Assembly: GCA_934491515.1 (NCBI GenBank)
Contig: CAKSTF010000022.1
Span: forward strand, 1 to 16,255
Direction of reading: 5' to 3'
Source: an uncultured Eubacteriales bacterium
GTDB taxonomy: Bacteria > Bacillota > Clostridia > Oscillospirales > Acutalibacteraceae
Length of the DNA stretch: 16,255 nt
Shown: in pieces, positions 1 through 5,844 of the stretch
Numbering within the stretch: position 1 is the stretch's first letter
Layout: every line of letters starts with the position of its first letter
Notes under the pieces: model-generated
What the model was told of the DNA's origin: nothing
The model's input: the letters and a program-made list of their open reading frames with translations, nothing else
Database searches by the model: none
Made by a program: the position numbers and the translations under genes

Positions 1-114
1 GTGCTGATTGCGACGAGGGTCCACCCGTTCCCATACCGAACACGGAAGTTAAGCTCGTTTGCGCTTACGATACTTGGTGGGAAGCTGCCCGGGAAAATAA
101 GTAGGTGCCAACAT
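1..114 (+). rRNA. rrf: 5S ribosomal RNA, 5' end outside the window
   Basis: The stretch carries the conserved 5S core at about 24-53 (ACCCGTTCCC, then CCGAACACGGAAGTTAAG) and the later GGTGGGAAGCTGCCCGGG region. The 3' end reads GCCAACAT and should pair with a 5' ATGTTGG-type sequence. The window opens at GTGCTG, so about 6-8 bases of the 5' strand of helix I are missing. The RNA is a component of the large ribosomal subunit. It lies only about three bases before tRNA-Asn, so this is the promoter-distal end of an rRNA operon. The exact 3' end is estimated from the helix I complement. Confidence 0.95.
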
Positions 115-117
115 TTT

Positions 118-193
118 GCCTTAATAGCTCAGTTGGTAGAGCACTCGGCTGTTAACCGAGTTGTCGTAGGTTCGAGTCCTACTTGAGGCGCCA
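118..193 (+). tRNA. tRNA-Asn (anticodon GTT), CCA encoded
   Basis: The full cloverleaf is visible. The acceptor strands GCCTTAA (118-124) and TTGAGGC (183-189) pair with one G-U. The D arm is GCTC/GAGC. The anticodon stem is CTCGG/CCGAG with loop CTGTTAA and anticodon GTT at 151-153. The T arm is GTAGG/CCTAC with TTCGAGT. Discriminator G190 is followed by an encoded CCA at 191-193. It decodes AAC/AAU and is probably cotranscribed with the 5S rRNA. Confidence 0.98.
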
Positions 194-195
194 AG

Positions 196-227
196 AAAAA
201 GCACTCGCCTAGGCGAGTGCTTTTTCA
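196..227 (+). terminator. Rho-independent terminator of the rRNA/tRNA operon
   Basis: GCACTCGCCT (201-210) and AGGCGAGTGC (211-220) form a perfect 10-bp inverted repeat. It is flanked by AAAAA and TTTTT, so the whole 30-base element is a perfect palindrome. It starts three bases after the tRNA CCA end. The A/T flanks would let it work on either strand. Confidence 0.9.
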
Positions 228-400
228 GTTATATTCGCCTTACGGCGAGTGATATTGCCTTCGGCAGTGATATCCGACTTCGTCGGGTGATATTCGCTTT
301 GCGAGTGTTAGGGCAAATATAATATCACTGCGCCGCAGGCGCAATACCACTTTTGCTGCAGGGAAAAATATCACACCGAGCAAGGCGAGGCATATCACTT
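228..400. repeat. Array of mini-hairpins spaced by GTGATAT, inverting halfway to ATATCAC
   Basis: The left half has GTGATAT at 249-255, 267-273 and 287-293. Between these lie short hairpins: CGCCTTACGGCG (237-247), TGCCTTCGGCA (256-266), CCGACTTCGTCGG (274-286) and TCGCTTTGCGA (294-304). The right half carries the reverse complement ATATCAC at 322-328, 368-374 and 392-398, with the hairpin TGCGCC-GCA-GGCGCA at 329-343. The whole therefore reads as two facing half-arrays. The spacing (18-46 bases) is irregular and the inter-repeat sequences are themselves hairpins, so it is not a CRISPR array. It may be a non-coding repeat of REP/MITE type. Function is unknown. Confidence 0.75.
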
Positions 401-445
401 GGTTTACTTTATGTTACAATACAATAAGTGCTTCGCGCAGTCACA

Positions 446-477
446 AAAATCCCGTTCACTTTAGTGGGCGGGATTTT
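446..477. terminator. Terminator-like hairpin (15-bp stem)
   Basis: AAAATCCCGTTCACT (446-460) pairs with AGTGGGCGGGATTTT (463-477) around a two-base loop, with two G-U pairs on the plus-strand RNA. The arms end in A and T runs, as in a bidirectional intrinsic terminator. No gene ends directly upstream, so it may instead be part of the repeat region. Confidence 0.6.
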
Positions 478-571
478 ACTTATTACTTATTACCTCTTAA
501 CTCTTACTTTAAAATTAAATCGTTAACGGGATTTTTGGGAAGTAAGAAGTAATAGGTAAAAGGTAAGAAGT
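478..571. repeat. Degenerate ACTTATTAC/GTAATAAGT inverted repeat around a copied CCCGTT arm
   Basis: The pyrimidine-rich stretch 478-509 is an imperfect inverted repeat (about six mismatches in 32) of the purine-rich stretch 540-571. The latter is made of GTAAGAAGT / GTAATAGGT / AAAAGGTAAG units. Inside, AACGGGATTTTT (525-536) is a perfect 12-bp complement of 445-456 in the upstream hairpin, so alternative pairings are possible. No coding potential is seen. Its origin as a decayed mobile or intergenic repeat is inferred. Confidence 0.55.
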
Positions 572-576
572 GCGGT

Positions 577-591
577 GTCGGCTTCGCCGAC
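577..591. repeat. GTCGGCTTCGCCGAC mini-hairpin
   Basis: This is a perfect 6-bp stem closed by a TTC loop. It has the same style as the TTCG-looped hairpins at 256-286 and is probably another piece of the same repeat family. Its role is unknown. Confidence 0.5.
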
Positions 592-599
592 GTACATTA

Positions 600-631
600 A
601 AAAATCCTACCGTTTTTACGGTAGGATTTTT
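600..631. terminator. Bidirectional intrinsic terminator downstream of the minus-strand XRE gene
   Basis: AAAAATCCTACCGT (600-613) and ACGGTAGGATTTTT (618-631) form a perfect 14-bp stem with a TTTT loop. The run of A on the plus strand becomes the U tract for transcripts on the minus strand. It lies about 60 bases past the stop codon of the XRE gene at 692. Confidence 0.8.
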
Positions 632-691
632 AATTTACTTACTAATGATTTTTTGGCTTTTTGAATATGCGGCAGCACAAACAGCGGAGCA

Positions 692-919
692 TTACCGGCT
701 TGGGTACGTTAAGCCTTTTTTAATACCGATAAGATAATCGGCGGATACCTCAAAAAATTCGCAAAATGCCTTTATGTCGTCAATAGACGGCTCATACTTT
801 CCGCACTCGATATATGATATTTTTCTTTGAGTCATATTAAGCGCATTTCCGAGTTGAGTTTGATTTAAGTTTTTATCTTCTCTGAGGGCTCTTATTTTTT
901 CGCCGAAACCAAAAATCAT
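692..919 (-). CDS. XRE-family helix-turn-helix transcriptional regulator
   Basis: This 75-residue protein is essentially a single Cro/C1-type HTH domain (about residues 7-62). FGEKIRALREDKNLNQTQLG is the first helix pair, MTQRKISYIECGKYEP holds the recognition helix, and VSADYLIGI is the typical end of the fold. It is expected to bind DNA as a dimer in the cytoplasm. The ATG at 919-917 is preceded by GGTGA four bases upstream, so this start is preferred. The gene is divergent from the promoter at 961-989, which overlaps two 19-base repeats; these are the likely operators. Such regulators usually repress their own promoter and the divergent one. No ligand or peptidase domain is present. Family assignment is secure; the target is inferred. 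Confidence 0.9.
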   Translation of the reverse strand: MIFGFGEKIRALREDKNLNQTQLGNALNMTQRKISYIECGKYEPSIDDIKAFCEFFEVSADYLIGIKKGLTYPSR

Positions 920-934
920 ATAATCACCGAAAGT

Positions 935-940
935 ATTATA
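935..940 (-). promoter_or_regulatory. Possible -10 box of the XRE gene
   Basis: The plus-strand ATTATA reads TATAAT on the minus strand, 16 bases before the ATG at 919. No good -35 box is seen at the usual distance; TAGACA (955-960 on the minus strand) sits only 14 bases away and overlaps the first operator repeat. The leader would be very short. Confidence 0.35.
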
Positions 941-942
941 TG

Positions 943-986
943 TTAGAAAGATAATGTCTATTGACTTTTAGAAAGAAAATGTCTAT
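943..986. promoter_or_regulatory. Two 19-base direct repeats, likely XRE operators
   Basis: TTAGAAAGATAATGTCTAT (943-961) and TTAGAAAGAAAATGTCTAT (968-986) differ at one base and are 25 bases apart. Each has a partial dyad, TAGA-N9-TCTA. The second copy fills the spacer of the plus-strand promoter and the first lies just upstream of it, next to the start of the minus-strand XRE gene. This is the expected layout for a small HTH regulator controlling both directions. The link to this particular regulator is inferred from position. Confidence 0.65.
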
Positions 987-989
987 AAT
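961..989 (+). promoter_or_regulatory. Sigma-A promoter TTGACT-17-TATAAT
   Basis: The -35 TTGACT (961-966) and -10 TATAAT (984-989) are separated by 17 bases. Transcription would start near 996 and run towards the genes at 1154 and 1602, leaving a leader of about 158 bases. The repeated putative operator overlaps the whole promoter, so repression by steric block is likely. Confidence 0.75.
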
Positions 990-1153
990 TATCAGGGACT
1001 CTTTTAGTATTTAAGTCACTGAATAAAAAAAACGGGGGATTGTATATGATATAAAGATTTATTAACTTATATGTTATTACAAAAAATACCATATAATGAT
1101 TAAATATAATTTTAAAATTTAATGTTGTTTGTTAATTTTAAGGGGAAATAGTT

Positions 1154-1588
1154 ATGTATTACAATAATATAAACAATAATGGAACAAGTACAAAACGTAC
1201 AGTTGCTAATATAATTGGAGGAATTGTCGGTGTTATTATATGCTCTGCGGTTCTTACCTATTATGATATTATTCCTGATTATTTTTCCTTGAAAAGAGCA
1301 AATCTAGAGATAGTTGACGGCTCAATAGAAAGAAAAATAGACCCAATGGATTGGGACTGCGAAATTATTACAGTCGATGTGAAAAACACTTCTAAATTTA
1401 ATACCGCAAAAAGGCCTATGGTATCTATTTATTATTATGATTATAATGGAATAAAACAAGCAGGTGATTATGAATTCTTAGATGATATTAAACCCGGGGA
1501 CACGGTTACGTCCAAACAGCGAGTGAGGTTTGATGGCTTTGGTGATCACATGAATTATAAAATTAGAGCCGAGGTTATTTGGAATTAG
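1154..1588 (+). CDS. Small membrane-anchored protein with C-terminal extracytoplasmic beta-rich domain
   Basis: The 144-residue protein has a short Asn-rich N-terminus, then a single hydrophobic segment at about 17-38. The rest is a polar domain with alternating beta-like strands (ITVDVKNTSKF, PMVSIYYYDYNG, DDIKPGDTVTSKQRVRF). The pattern 'G..K, V.V.N.S, Y.YD.NG, I.PGD' resembles FxLYD-type extracytoplasmic domains, but I cannot confirm that family. The N-in anchor suggests the domain lies outside the membrane. The ATG is preceded by AAGGGGA about seven bases upstream. It is followed 13 bases later by the gene at 1602, so the two are likely cotranscribed from 961-989. Codons are strongly AT-rich compared with the hydrogenase genes, which fits horizontal acquisition. 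Function unknown. Confidence 0.75.
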   Translation: MYYNNINNNGTSTKRTVANIIGGIVGVIICSAVLTYYDIIPDYFSLKRANLEIVDGSIERKIDPMDWDCEIITVDVKNTSKFNTAKRPMVSIYYYDYNGIKQAGDYEFLDDIKPGDTVTSKQRVRFDGFGDHMNYKIRAEVIWN

Positions 1589-1601
1589 GGGTGTTTATGT
1601 T

Positions 1602-2192
1602 ATGAAAGATAAATCAAACAAAGTTATTGACGTGATAATTAAATTTATAAATGCAGTAAAATCGGGAAACGATGCGGTAATCGATATTGAAAACGGCAGG
1701 GAGTACAAGATTAAAAGCGCAAAATACATTTTAGGGCAGATTATCCGCCAATACGAGTTGCTGCCGGAAAATTACTATATTTCCGAAAAAGCCAAAACGT
1801 TGTGGGAAAAATTGTCAAACAAAAATATATGGAATTATTCGCATCGTAATTGCGTTTGGTGCGAAAATGATTTACCCGTTACTATTTCGGAATATACCGG
1901 CGGCAGCAAAACCCCGCGCGGAGAAAGAGAAGTAAAAACAGGCGATAGTTTTGTTTTTCGTGATGTTTTTCACGATGAACACATGATTCCGGTAAGCGTA
2001 ATTATAAACCAACTGACTTTATTGCCAAAACCTGACAACGAAACAGTCAAAAAGATTCTCGATAATGTCTGTGTTTGCAGAATGTTAAAAGACGAAGACA
2101 GGGTATTACCGATAAAGTATAAAAGACCATTTGATTTAACGAAAGTAATATACATGTACAAAGAATCCGGAATAATAATTGAGAGAAAATAG
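1602..2192 (+). CDS. Putative HNH-like zinc-binding protein, function uncertain
   Basis: This 196-residue protein has a C84-x2-C87 pair (RNCVWCEND), a H124-D-E-H127 segment within VFHDEHMIPVSVI, and a second pair C157-x-C159 followed by MLKDEDR. The order of a Cys pair, an (E/D)H-x-I/M-P motif and a second Cys pair resembles HNH/endonuclease VII zinc-finger nucleases, where EHMIPV would be the betabeta-alpha-metal strand. The usual Asn-rich linker and final CN are not obvious, so nuclease activity is inferred and weak. The N-terminal 80 residues are helical with no recognised motif. The ATG at 1602 follows AGGGGTG by about eight bases. It is the last gene of the small island with the membrane protein at 1154 and the XRE regulator. 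Alternative: a zinc-ribbon protein without catalysis. Confidence 0.6.
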   Translation: MKDKSNKVIDVIIKFINAVKSGNDAVIDIENGREYKIKSAKYILGQIIRQYELLPENYYISEKAKTLWEKLSNKNIWNYSHRNCVWCENDLPVTISEYTGGSKTPRGEREVKTGDSFVFRDVFHDEHMIPVSVIINQLTLLPKPDNETVKKILDNVCVCRMLKDEDRVLPIKYKRPFDLTKVIYMYKESGIIIERK

Positions 2193-2534
2193 CAAATCAA
2201 ATTTCATTATATGTAACAATCAATGCTTTATTTCAAATTATATTTTATAATGGAATTAAATGTTAAATTTACAATATTATCGCCATATTGTGACATTTAA
2301 AACCATATTTTCAATTTATATAATTTTTTGAATATAATTACATATTTAAACAACCAAAAACAATTTAAATATATGAAAAATTTATTTAAAGCATATTAAA
2401 TTACAATAACTACCAACATATGTAATATAAAGAACGAAGATTTCTTCGTTCTTTTTTGTTTTTAGGCAAACCAAATAGTATTTCAACAAAAAACAGCACA
2501 TTCAAACACATAAAATGACAAATTACCGCCGTTC
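2193..2534. other. AT-rich intergenic region with one dyad and one terminator
   Basis: No gene is supported here. The stretch 2193-2420 is extremely AT-rich. It holds a bulged inverted repeat: TTAAATGT (2256-2263) with ACATTTAA (2293-2300), and ACAATAT (2271-2277) with ATATTGT (2285-2291). I see no origin boxes, RNA gene or insertion sequence. A terminator at 2429-2456 closes the upstream island and the tetR promoter follows at 2535. Confidence 0.6.
2429..2456 (+). terminator. Intrinsic terminator
   Basis: AAAGAACGAAGA (2429-2440) pairs perfectly with TCTTCGTTCTTT (2443-2454) and runs into further T residues. It is the first clear terminator after the genes at 1154 and 1602. Confidence 0.8.
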
Positions 2535-2563
2535 TTGACAACCGACCGTTCGGTAGGTATAAT
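2535..2563 (+). promoter_or_regulatory. Consensus promoter of the tetR operon with an internal operator palindrome
   Basis: The -35 TTGACA (2535-2540) and -10 TATAAT (2558-2563) are both exact consensus with a 17-base spacer. The spacer is filled by ACCGACCGTTCGGT (2541-2554), a palindrome of the form ACCGA-N4-TCGGT. This fits a TetR operator placed to exclude RNA polymerase, so the regulator at 2777 probably represses its own operon. Promoter call is strong; operator ownership is inferred. Confidence 0.88.
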
Positions 2564-2622
2564 ATAAACGGCTTTATTTTTTGCGTGGGCGGGGGATTGC
2601 TGCTGTGCTGACCGAGTAGGTA

Positions 2623-2754
2623 ACGCAAACCGTACAAATCGTGTGAACCGTACAACGTAAACCGTACAAATTACACAAGCCGTGTGAATTATGCAAACCA
2701 CATAAGCCGCGCAAGGCACGCAAAACCGCACAAATCACGCAAATCGAACAAAAC
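2623..2754. repeat. Degenerate 9-base tandem repeat in the tetR leader
   Basis: About fifteen units follow a purine/pyrimidine pattern close to RYRCAARYY: ACGCAAACC, GTACAAATC, GTGTGAACC, GTACAAATT, ACACAAGCC, GTGTGAATT, ATGCAAACC, ACATAAGCC, ACGCAAATC and others. Two 7-base units break the period near 2650-2663. The repeat lies between the promoter and the start codon of tetR, so it would form most of a roughly 205-base leader. It opens long frames on both strands, but none has a ribosome binding site. Confidence 0.7.
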
Positions 2755-2776
2755 AAGTTTAAAGGATACCGACATT

Positions 2777-3406
2777 ATGGAAAAAAAAAGTACAAAAGAA
2801 TCAATTGCCGAAGCGGCGCTTGATTTATTTTCAACACAGGGGTTTGAAGCAACCTCCGTTTCGCAAATTGCCGAGGCGGTGGGAATACGCAAGGCATCAT
2901 TATACAGCCATTTTAACAGTAAACAGGAAATCCTTGATTTTTTGGTGCAAACGGCTTTTGTGGAATACGAAAAACATTCCGTTTTTGCAAATGCGGACTG
3001 GGACGACCTCGAATTTACGAAAGACAAAGAGAATTTTTCCGTAGACCTTGTGGTGCTTACGGTAATGCGGCAAATTCGTTACATTATGCACGATCCGCTG
3101 ATATATAAATCAAGAAAGATGCTGACGATAGAGCAATTTCAAAACGAAAAACTGAAGAAACTGCAGACAAAACAGAACTACACCGATGTTATGCGATATT
3201 TTACCGGGCTTATTAAGTTTCTTATCCGCAGGGAAGAAATCACAGAAACCGATGCGGAAATTGCCGCCGCGCAGCTCTGCCTGCCGATTTCAGTGTGGCT
3301 TAATCTTTGCGACCGTGAACCGGAGCGCGAAAACGAAATAATGGATTTAATAAAACGGCATATCCGGCAATTTTTTAAGATTTACGGGTTAAAAGGCAGG
3401 GAATAA
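2777..3406 (+). CDS. TetR/AcrR-family transcriptional regulator
   Basis: The 209-residue protein starts with a TetR N-terminal domain. Helix 1 is STKESIAEAALDLFSTQGFE, and the HTH is at about residues 26-46 (TSVSQIAEAVGIRKASLYSHF), followed by NSKQEILDFLV. The C-terminal ligand-binding part (about 60-209) is helical and not diagnostic. The ATG at 2777 follows AAAGGA (2761-2766) and gives the normal distance to the HTH. An in-frame ATG at 2684 lacks a Shine-Dalgarno site and would only add repeat-encoded residues. The gene heads an operon with the three genes that follow. The palindrome in its promoter suggests autorepression, relieved by an unknown small molecule or stress. The family is certain, the ligand unknown. 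Confidence 0.92.
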   Translation: MEKKSTKESIAEAALDLFSTQGFEATSVSQIAEAVGIRKASLYSHFNSKQEILDFLVQTAFVEYEKHSVFANADWDDLEFTKDKENFSVDLVVLTVMRQIRYIMHDPLIYKSRKMLTIEQFQNEKLKKLQTKQNYTDVMRYFTGLIKFLIRREEITETDAEIAAAQLCLPISVWLNLCDREPERENEIMDLIKRHIRQFFKIYGLKGRE

Positions 3407-3470
3407 GTATTACGGCACCATCGTTTTGCAGCATATTTTTAAAAAACTGTTTAAAAGTAAGGAGATAGCA

Positions 3471-4214
3471 ATGAATTATATAAGAATTACAAAGGAAAAC
3501 ATCGACAGGGAACATATCTGCTGTGCTATGTCCGGCAAACAGAGCATTGTTAAAAAAGAATGGCTTAAGCGCCGCTTTGACGAGGGACTTGTTTTTTACC
3601 GCAGCGAGGAACGCGGGAAATGCTTTATTGAATATATTCCTGCGGAAAATGCGTGGGTGCCGATTGAAGCAGACGGTTACATTTACATTAACTGCCTTTG
3701 GATAGCAGGGTCCATGAAAGGGCACGGTTATTCAAACGACCTTTTAAATGAATGTATTCGCGACGCTGAGGCGCAGAACAAAAAGGGCGTTTGTGTTCTT
3801 TCCTCAAACGGCAGAAAAAAGGAATTTCTTTCCGACCCAAAGTATTTGGCATATAAGGGTTTTAAAGTTGCCGATGTTTCCGATTGCGGCATTTCGCTTA
3901 TGTATCTGCCGCTTTCAAAGGACGCCGAACCGCCGCGCTTTAAGGAATGTGCAAAGCATCCCGAAAGCGACGGCGAGGGATTTGTTCTTTATTATACGGA
4001 CCAATGCCCCTTTACATATTATTGGGTACCAAGGGTGCAGGCTGTCGCGGAGGAAATGGGAGTGCCCTTTAAGGCAATACATATAACCGACCTAAAAACC
4101 GCGCAGAATGTTCCTGCCCCCGTTACGACATACGCGCTGTTTAAGGACGGAAAATTTGTAACGCAGGCAATACAGTCCGATAAAAAATTTGCCGCGCTTG
4201 CCGGTAAACTTTAA
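3471..4214 (+). CDS. yoaP: GNAT-type acetyltransferase with C-terminal YoaP domain
   Basis: The 247-residue protein has an N-terminal GNAT part. WVPIEADGYIYINCLWIAG forms the central strand and SMKGHGYSNDLLNECI (81-96) is the acetyl-CoA pyrophosphate loop and helix. The C-terminal part from about 173 reads YYTDQCPFTYYWVP, then VPAPVTTYALFKDGKF, which I recognise as a YoaP-like domain (named after Bacillus subtilis YoaP). It has a thioredoxin-like look, with a lone Cys179 before Pro180. The substrate is unknown. The ATG at 3471 follows AAGGAG (3459-3464); an upstream in-frame ATG at 3426 has no such site. It lies 64 bases after tetR and 17 before the next gene, so it is probably TetR-controlled. 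Family assignment is good; the reaction in the cell is not established. Confidence 0.85.
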   Translation: MNYIRITKENIDREHICCAMSGKQSIVKKEWLKRRFDEGLVFYRSEERGKCFIEYIPAENAWVPIEADGYIYINCLWIAGSMKGHGYSNDLLNECIRDAEAQNKKGVCVLSSNGRKKEFLSDPKYLAYKGFKVADVSDCGISLMYLPLSKDAEPPRFKECAKHPESDGEGFVLYYTDQCPFTYYWVPRVQAVAEEMGVPFKAIHITDLKTAQNVPAPVTTYALFKDGKFVTQAIQSDKKFAALAGKL

Positions 4215-4231
4215 TTCGGGAGGGGCTTAGT

Positions 4232-4780
4232 TTGTCAGACGTCAAACCGAGAAAAACAAACCTTTTAAACCCGATTGTTATGGCGGCAGCGGGACTTGTT
4301 TTAGGCGCGCTTTCAAGAGTGTTTGACATTTACTGCCAAACGCTCGGTGAAATTTTCTCCCAAATGGCAATATGGATACTTTTGGGAACTTTAATAGCAA
4401 TATACAGCCCGACTGTAAAAAATGCGATGCTTAATATTCTTGTTTTTTGCCTTAGTATGCTTGCCGCATATTACGCTGCGGCAATTATTACGCACGGCGT
4501 GTATGCATGGTCTTATATAAAAAAGTGGACCGTTTTTGCCTTGTTTTCGCCGTTTATGGCGTACTTTGCAAGAATGACTAAATATCGCGGAGTTCTTCCT
4601 AAAATTGTTGCGCTCGGGATAACGGCGGTTTCGGTGCTTTCAAGTATTCTGCTTTTCGGCAGATTGCGGCTTTACGATTTTATAATTGACGGGCTGCTTG
4701 TTTACTTTTTGTTTTTTAAAAAATCGCCGGACACGGTCCCACCGCTGCAAAAAAAGCAGGACGTAAGACCGCATCAGTAA
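4232..4780 (+). CDS. Integral membrane protein, possibly DUF6518 family
   Basis: The 182-residue protein has about six hydrophobic segments, near 13-30, 42-59, 65-88, 97-113, 122-142 and 148-162, with a polar basic C-terminal tail. It contains no catalytic motif that I can identify. The layout and the motif around FCLSMLAAYYAA fit small Clostridia membrane proteins that I tentatively place in DUF6518. The start is TTG at 4232, chosen because GGGAGGGG (4218-4225) sits seven bases upstream. The first ATG lies inside the first membrane helix. It follows the acetyltransferase by 17 bases and precedes the flavodoxin-like gene by 27, so it belongs to the TetR operon. Function unknown. Confidence 0.75.
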   Translation: MSDVKPRKTNLLNPIVMAAAGLVLGALSRVFDIYCQTLGEIFSQMAIWILLGTLIAIYSPTVKNAMLNILVFCLSMLAAYYAAAIITHGVYAWSYIKKWTVFALFSPFMAYFARMTKYRGVLPKIVALGITAVSVLSSILLFGRLRLYDFIIDGLLVYFLFFKKSPDTVPPLQKKQDVRPHQ

Positions 4781-4807
4781 CCTAAGACGATAAAAAGGAG
4801 AAAGAAA

Positions 4808-5734
4808 ATGCCCGATAAGTCAAGATTTAAAACGGCGCGGAAAATTCTTATTTTCTGGACGTTGTTTATAGGAATAGGGGCGGCGGCAGGCGCTTTTGGA
4901 ATGCTTTCCGACCCCACCGGAAAAGCGCTTCGGATGGACGGTATGCTCCCGTACTTTAAAAAACTTCCCTTTGCCGACGTCCTTTTTAAGGATTTTACAT
5001 TTTCCGGCTGGGCGTTGCTTATCGTAAACGGCATTACGAATATTACCGCCGCCGTGCTGCTTTTAAAAAATAAACATTCCGGCGTGGTTCTGGGCGGAGT
5101 ATTCGGCGTAACGCTTATGTTATGGATATGCATACAGTTTTATATGTTTCCGCCTAACTTTATGTCTACCGCTTATTTTATTTTCGGTGCGGCGCAGGCA
5201 GTTACCGGCTATGCGGCGCTGGTGTTTGAAAAGCAGGAATCTTTTAAGGTCGACATTTCGGATTATCCGCATATAGGTACAAATCCCGAACGTTTGGTGG
5301 TTTTCTTTTCGCGGATGGGATAGGCCCGCAAACTTGCATACGAAAAGGCGGAAAGCACGGGCGCCGCGGTTTACGAAATAAAGGCCGCCGAACGCACCGA
5401 GGGAACGCTTGGCTTTTGGTGGTGCGGCCGTTACGGAATGCATAAGTGGCCTATGCCGACAGAACCCGTAGAAATTGGCCTTACCGCCTTTGAACACGTT
5501 ACAGTATGTTCGCCTGTCTGGGTGTTCGCGCTGGCCTCTCCCGTGCGCAGTTTTTGTATTCAGGCGGCAGGGAAGATTAAAAGCGTTGATTATATTCTTG
5601 TTCACCATCAAAACAGCCTTTACGAAAACGCGGTGCAGGAAATGGACGAACTTTTAAAGATTACCCACAGCGGATTTCGCAGCGTGCGCTGCAGAAAAGG
5701 CAAGTATAAAGAAATAAAAAACGAACAGAATTAA
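4808..5734 (+). pseudogene. Membrane plus flavodoxin-like gene interrupted by an in-frame amber codon
   Basis: The reading frame from ATG 4808 (AAAGGAG seven bases upstream) encodes about four membrane segments (near residues 12-33, 67-87, 93-113, 120-140). A cytoplasmic start of a flavodoxin-like fold follows, ERLVVFFSRMG. A TAG at 5321-5323 (codon 172) then breaks it. The same frame continues without another stop for 136 codons to TAA at 5732-5734. It encodes the rest of the fold: ARKLAYEKAE, AAVYEIKAAERTEG, a VTVCSPVWVFALASPVRSF strand-loop, and VDYILVHHQNS. In flavodoxin-like proteins SRMGY/SRTGNT marks the FMN phosphate loop, so the stop sits at the likely flavin site. One base change from TAT/TAC explains it. 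Either this is a recent pseudogene (171-residue membrane product only), a sequencing error, or readthrough. A restart at ATG 5438 would give a C-terminal fragment. Confidence 0.8.
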
Positions 5735-5735
5735 A

Positions 5736-5807
5736 GCAGCGTTTTGCCGCATATACGGCGGAAAACACTGCAAAAAATGAAAGCCGCCTTTAACGGACGG
5801 CTTTTTT
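5736..5807. terminator. Bidirectional terminator region between the tetR operon and the XRE gene
   Basis: AAAGCCG (5780-5786) pairs with CGGCTTT (5798-5804), followed by a T run for the plus strand. On the minus strand, A residues at 5772-5782 give the U tract. A preceding bulged hairpin spans 5736-5771 (GCAG and GTTTT with AAAAC and CTGC, and GCCG with CGGC). It would serve both the tetR operon and the convergent XRE gene. Confidence 0.8.
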
Positions 5808-5844
5808 GCTAGACAAAAAAACCATTGTATCCTGCTTATTTTGT

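Noticed and set aside
228..400. CRISPR array
   Set aside because: Repeats are only seven bases, spacing is irregular, the 'spacers' are palindromes, and orientation flips. No cas genes are present.
2410..2756. Three overlapping minus-strand reading frames
   Set aside because: They exist because the 9-base repeat lacks stops in several frames; they have Cys/Val/Thr-rich repeat-like translations, no ribosome sites, and run through the tetR promoter.
2684..2776. Longer tetR start at 2684
   Set aside because: No Shine-Dalgarno site and the extra 31 residues are repeat-encoded; ATG 2777 fits the family length.
5321..5323. Pyrrolysine or other UAG recoding
   Set aside because: Several nearby genes end in UAG, no recoding element or pyrrolysine gene is visible, and a single Tyr-to-stop change is simpler.
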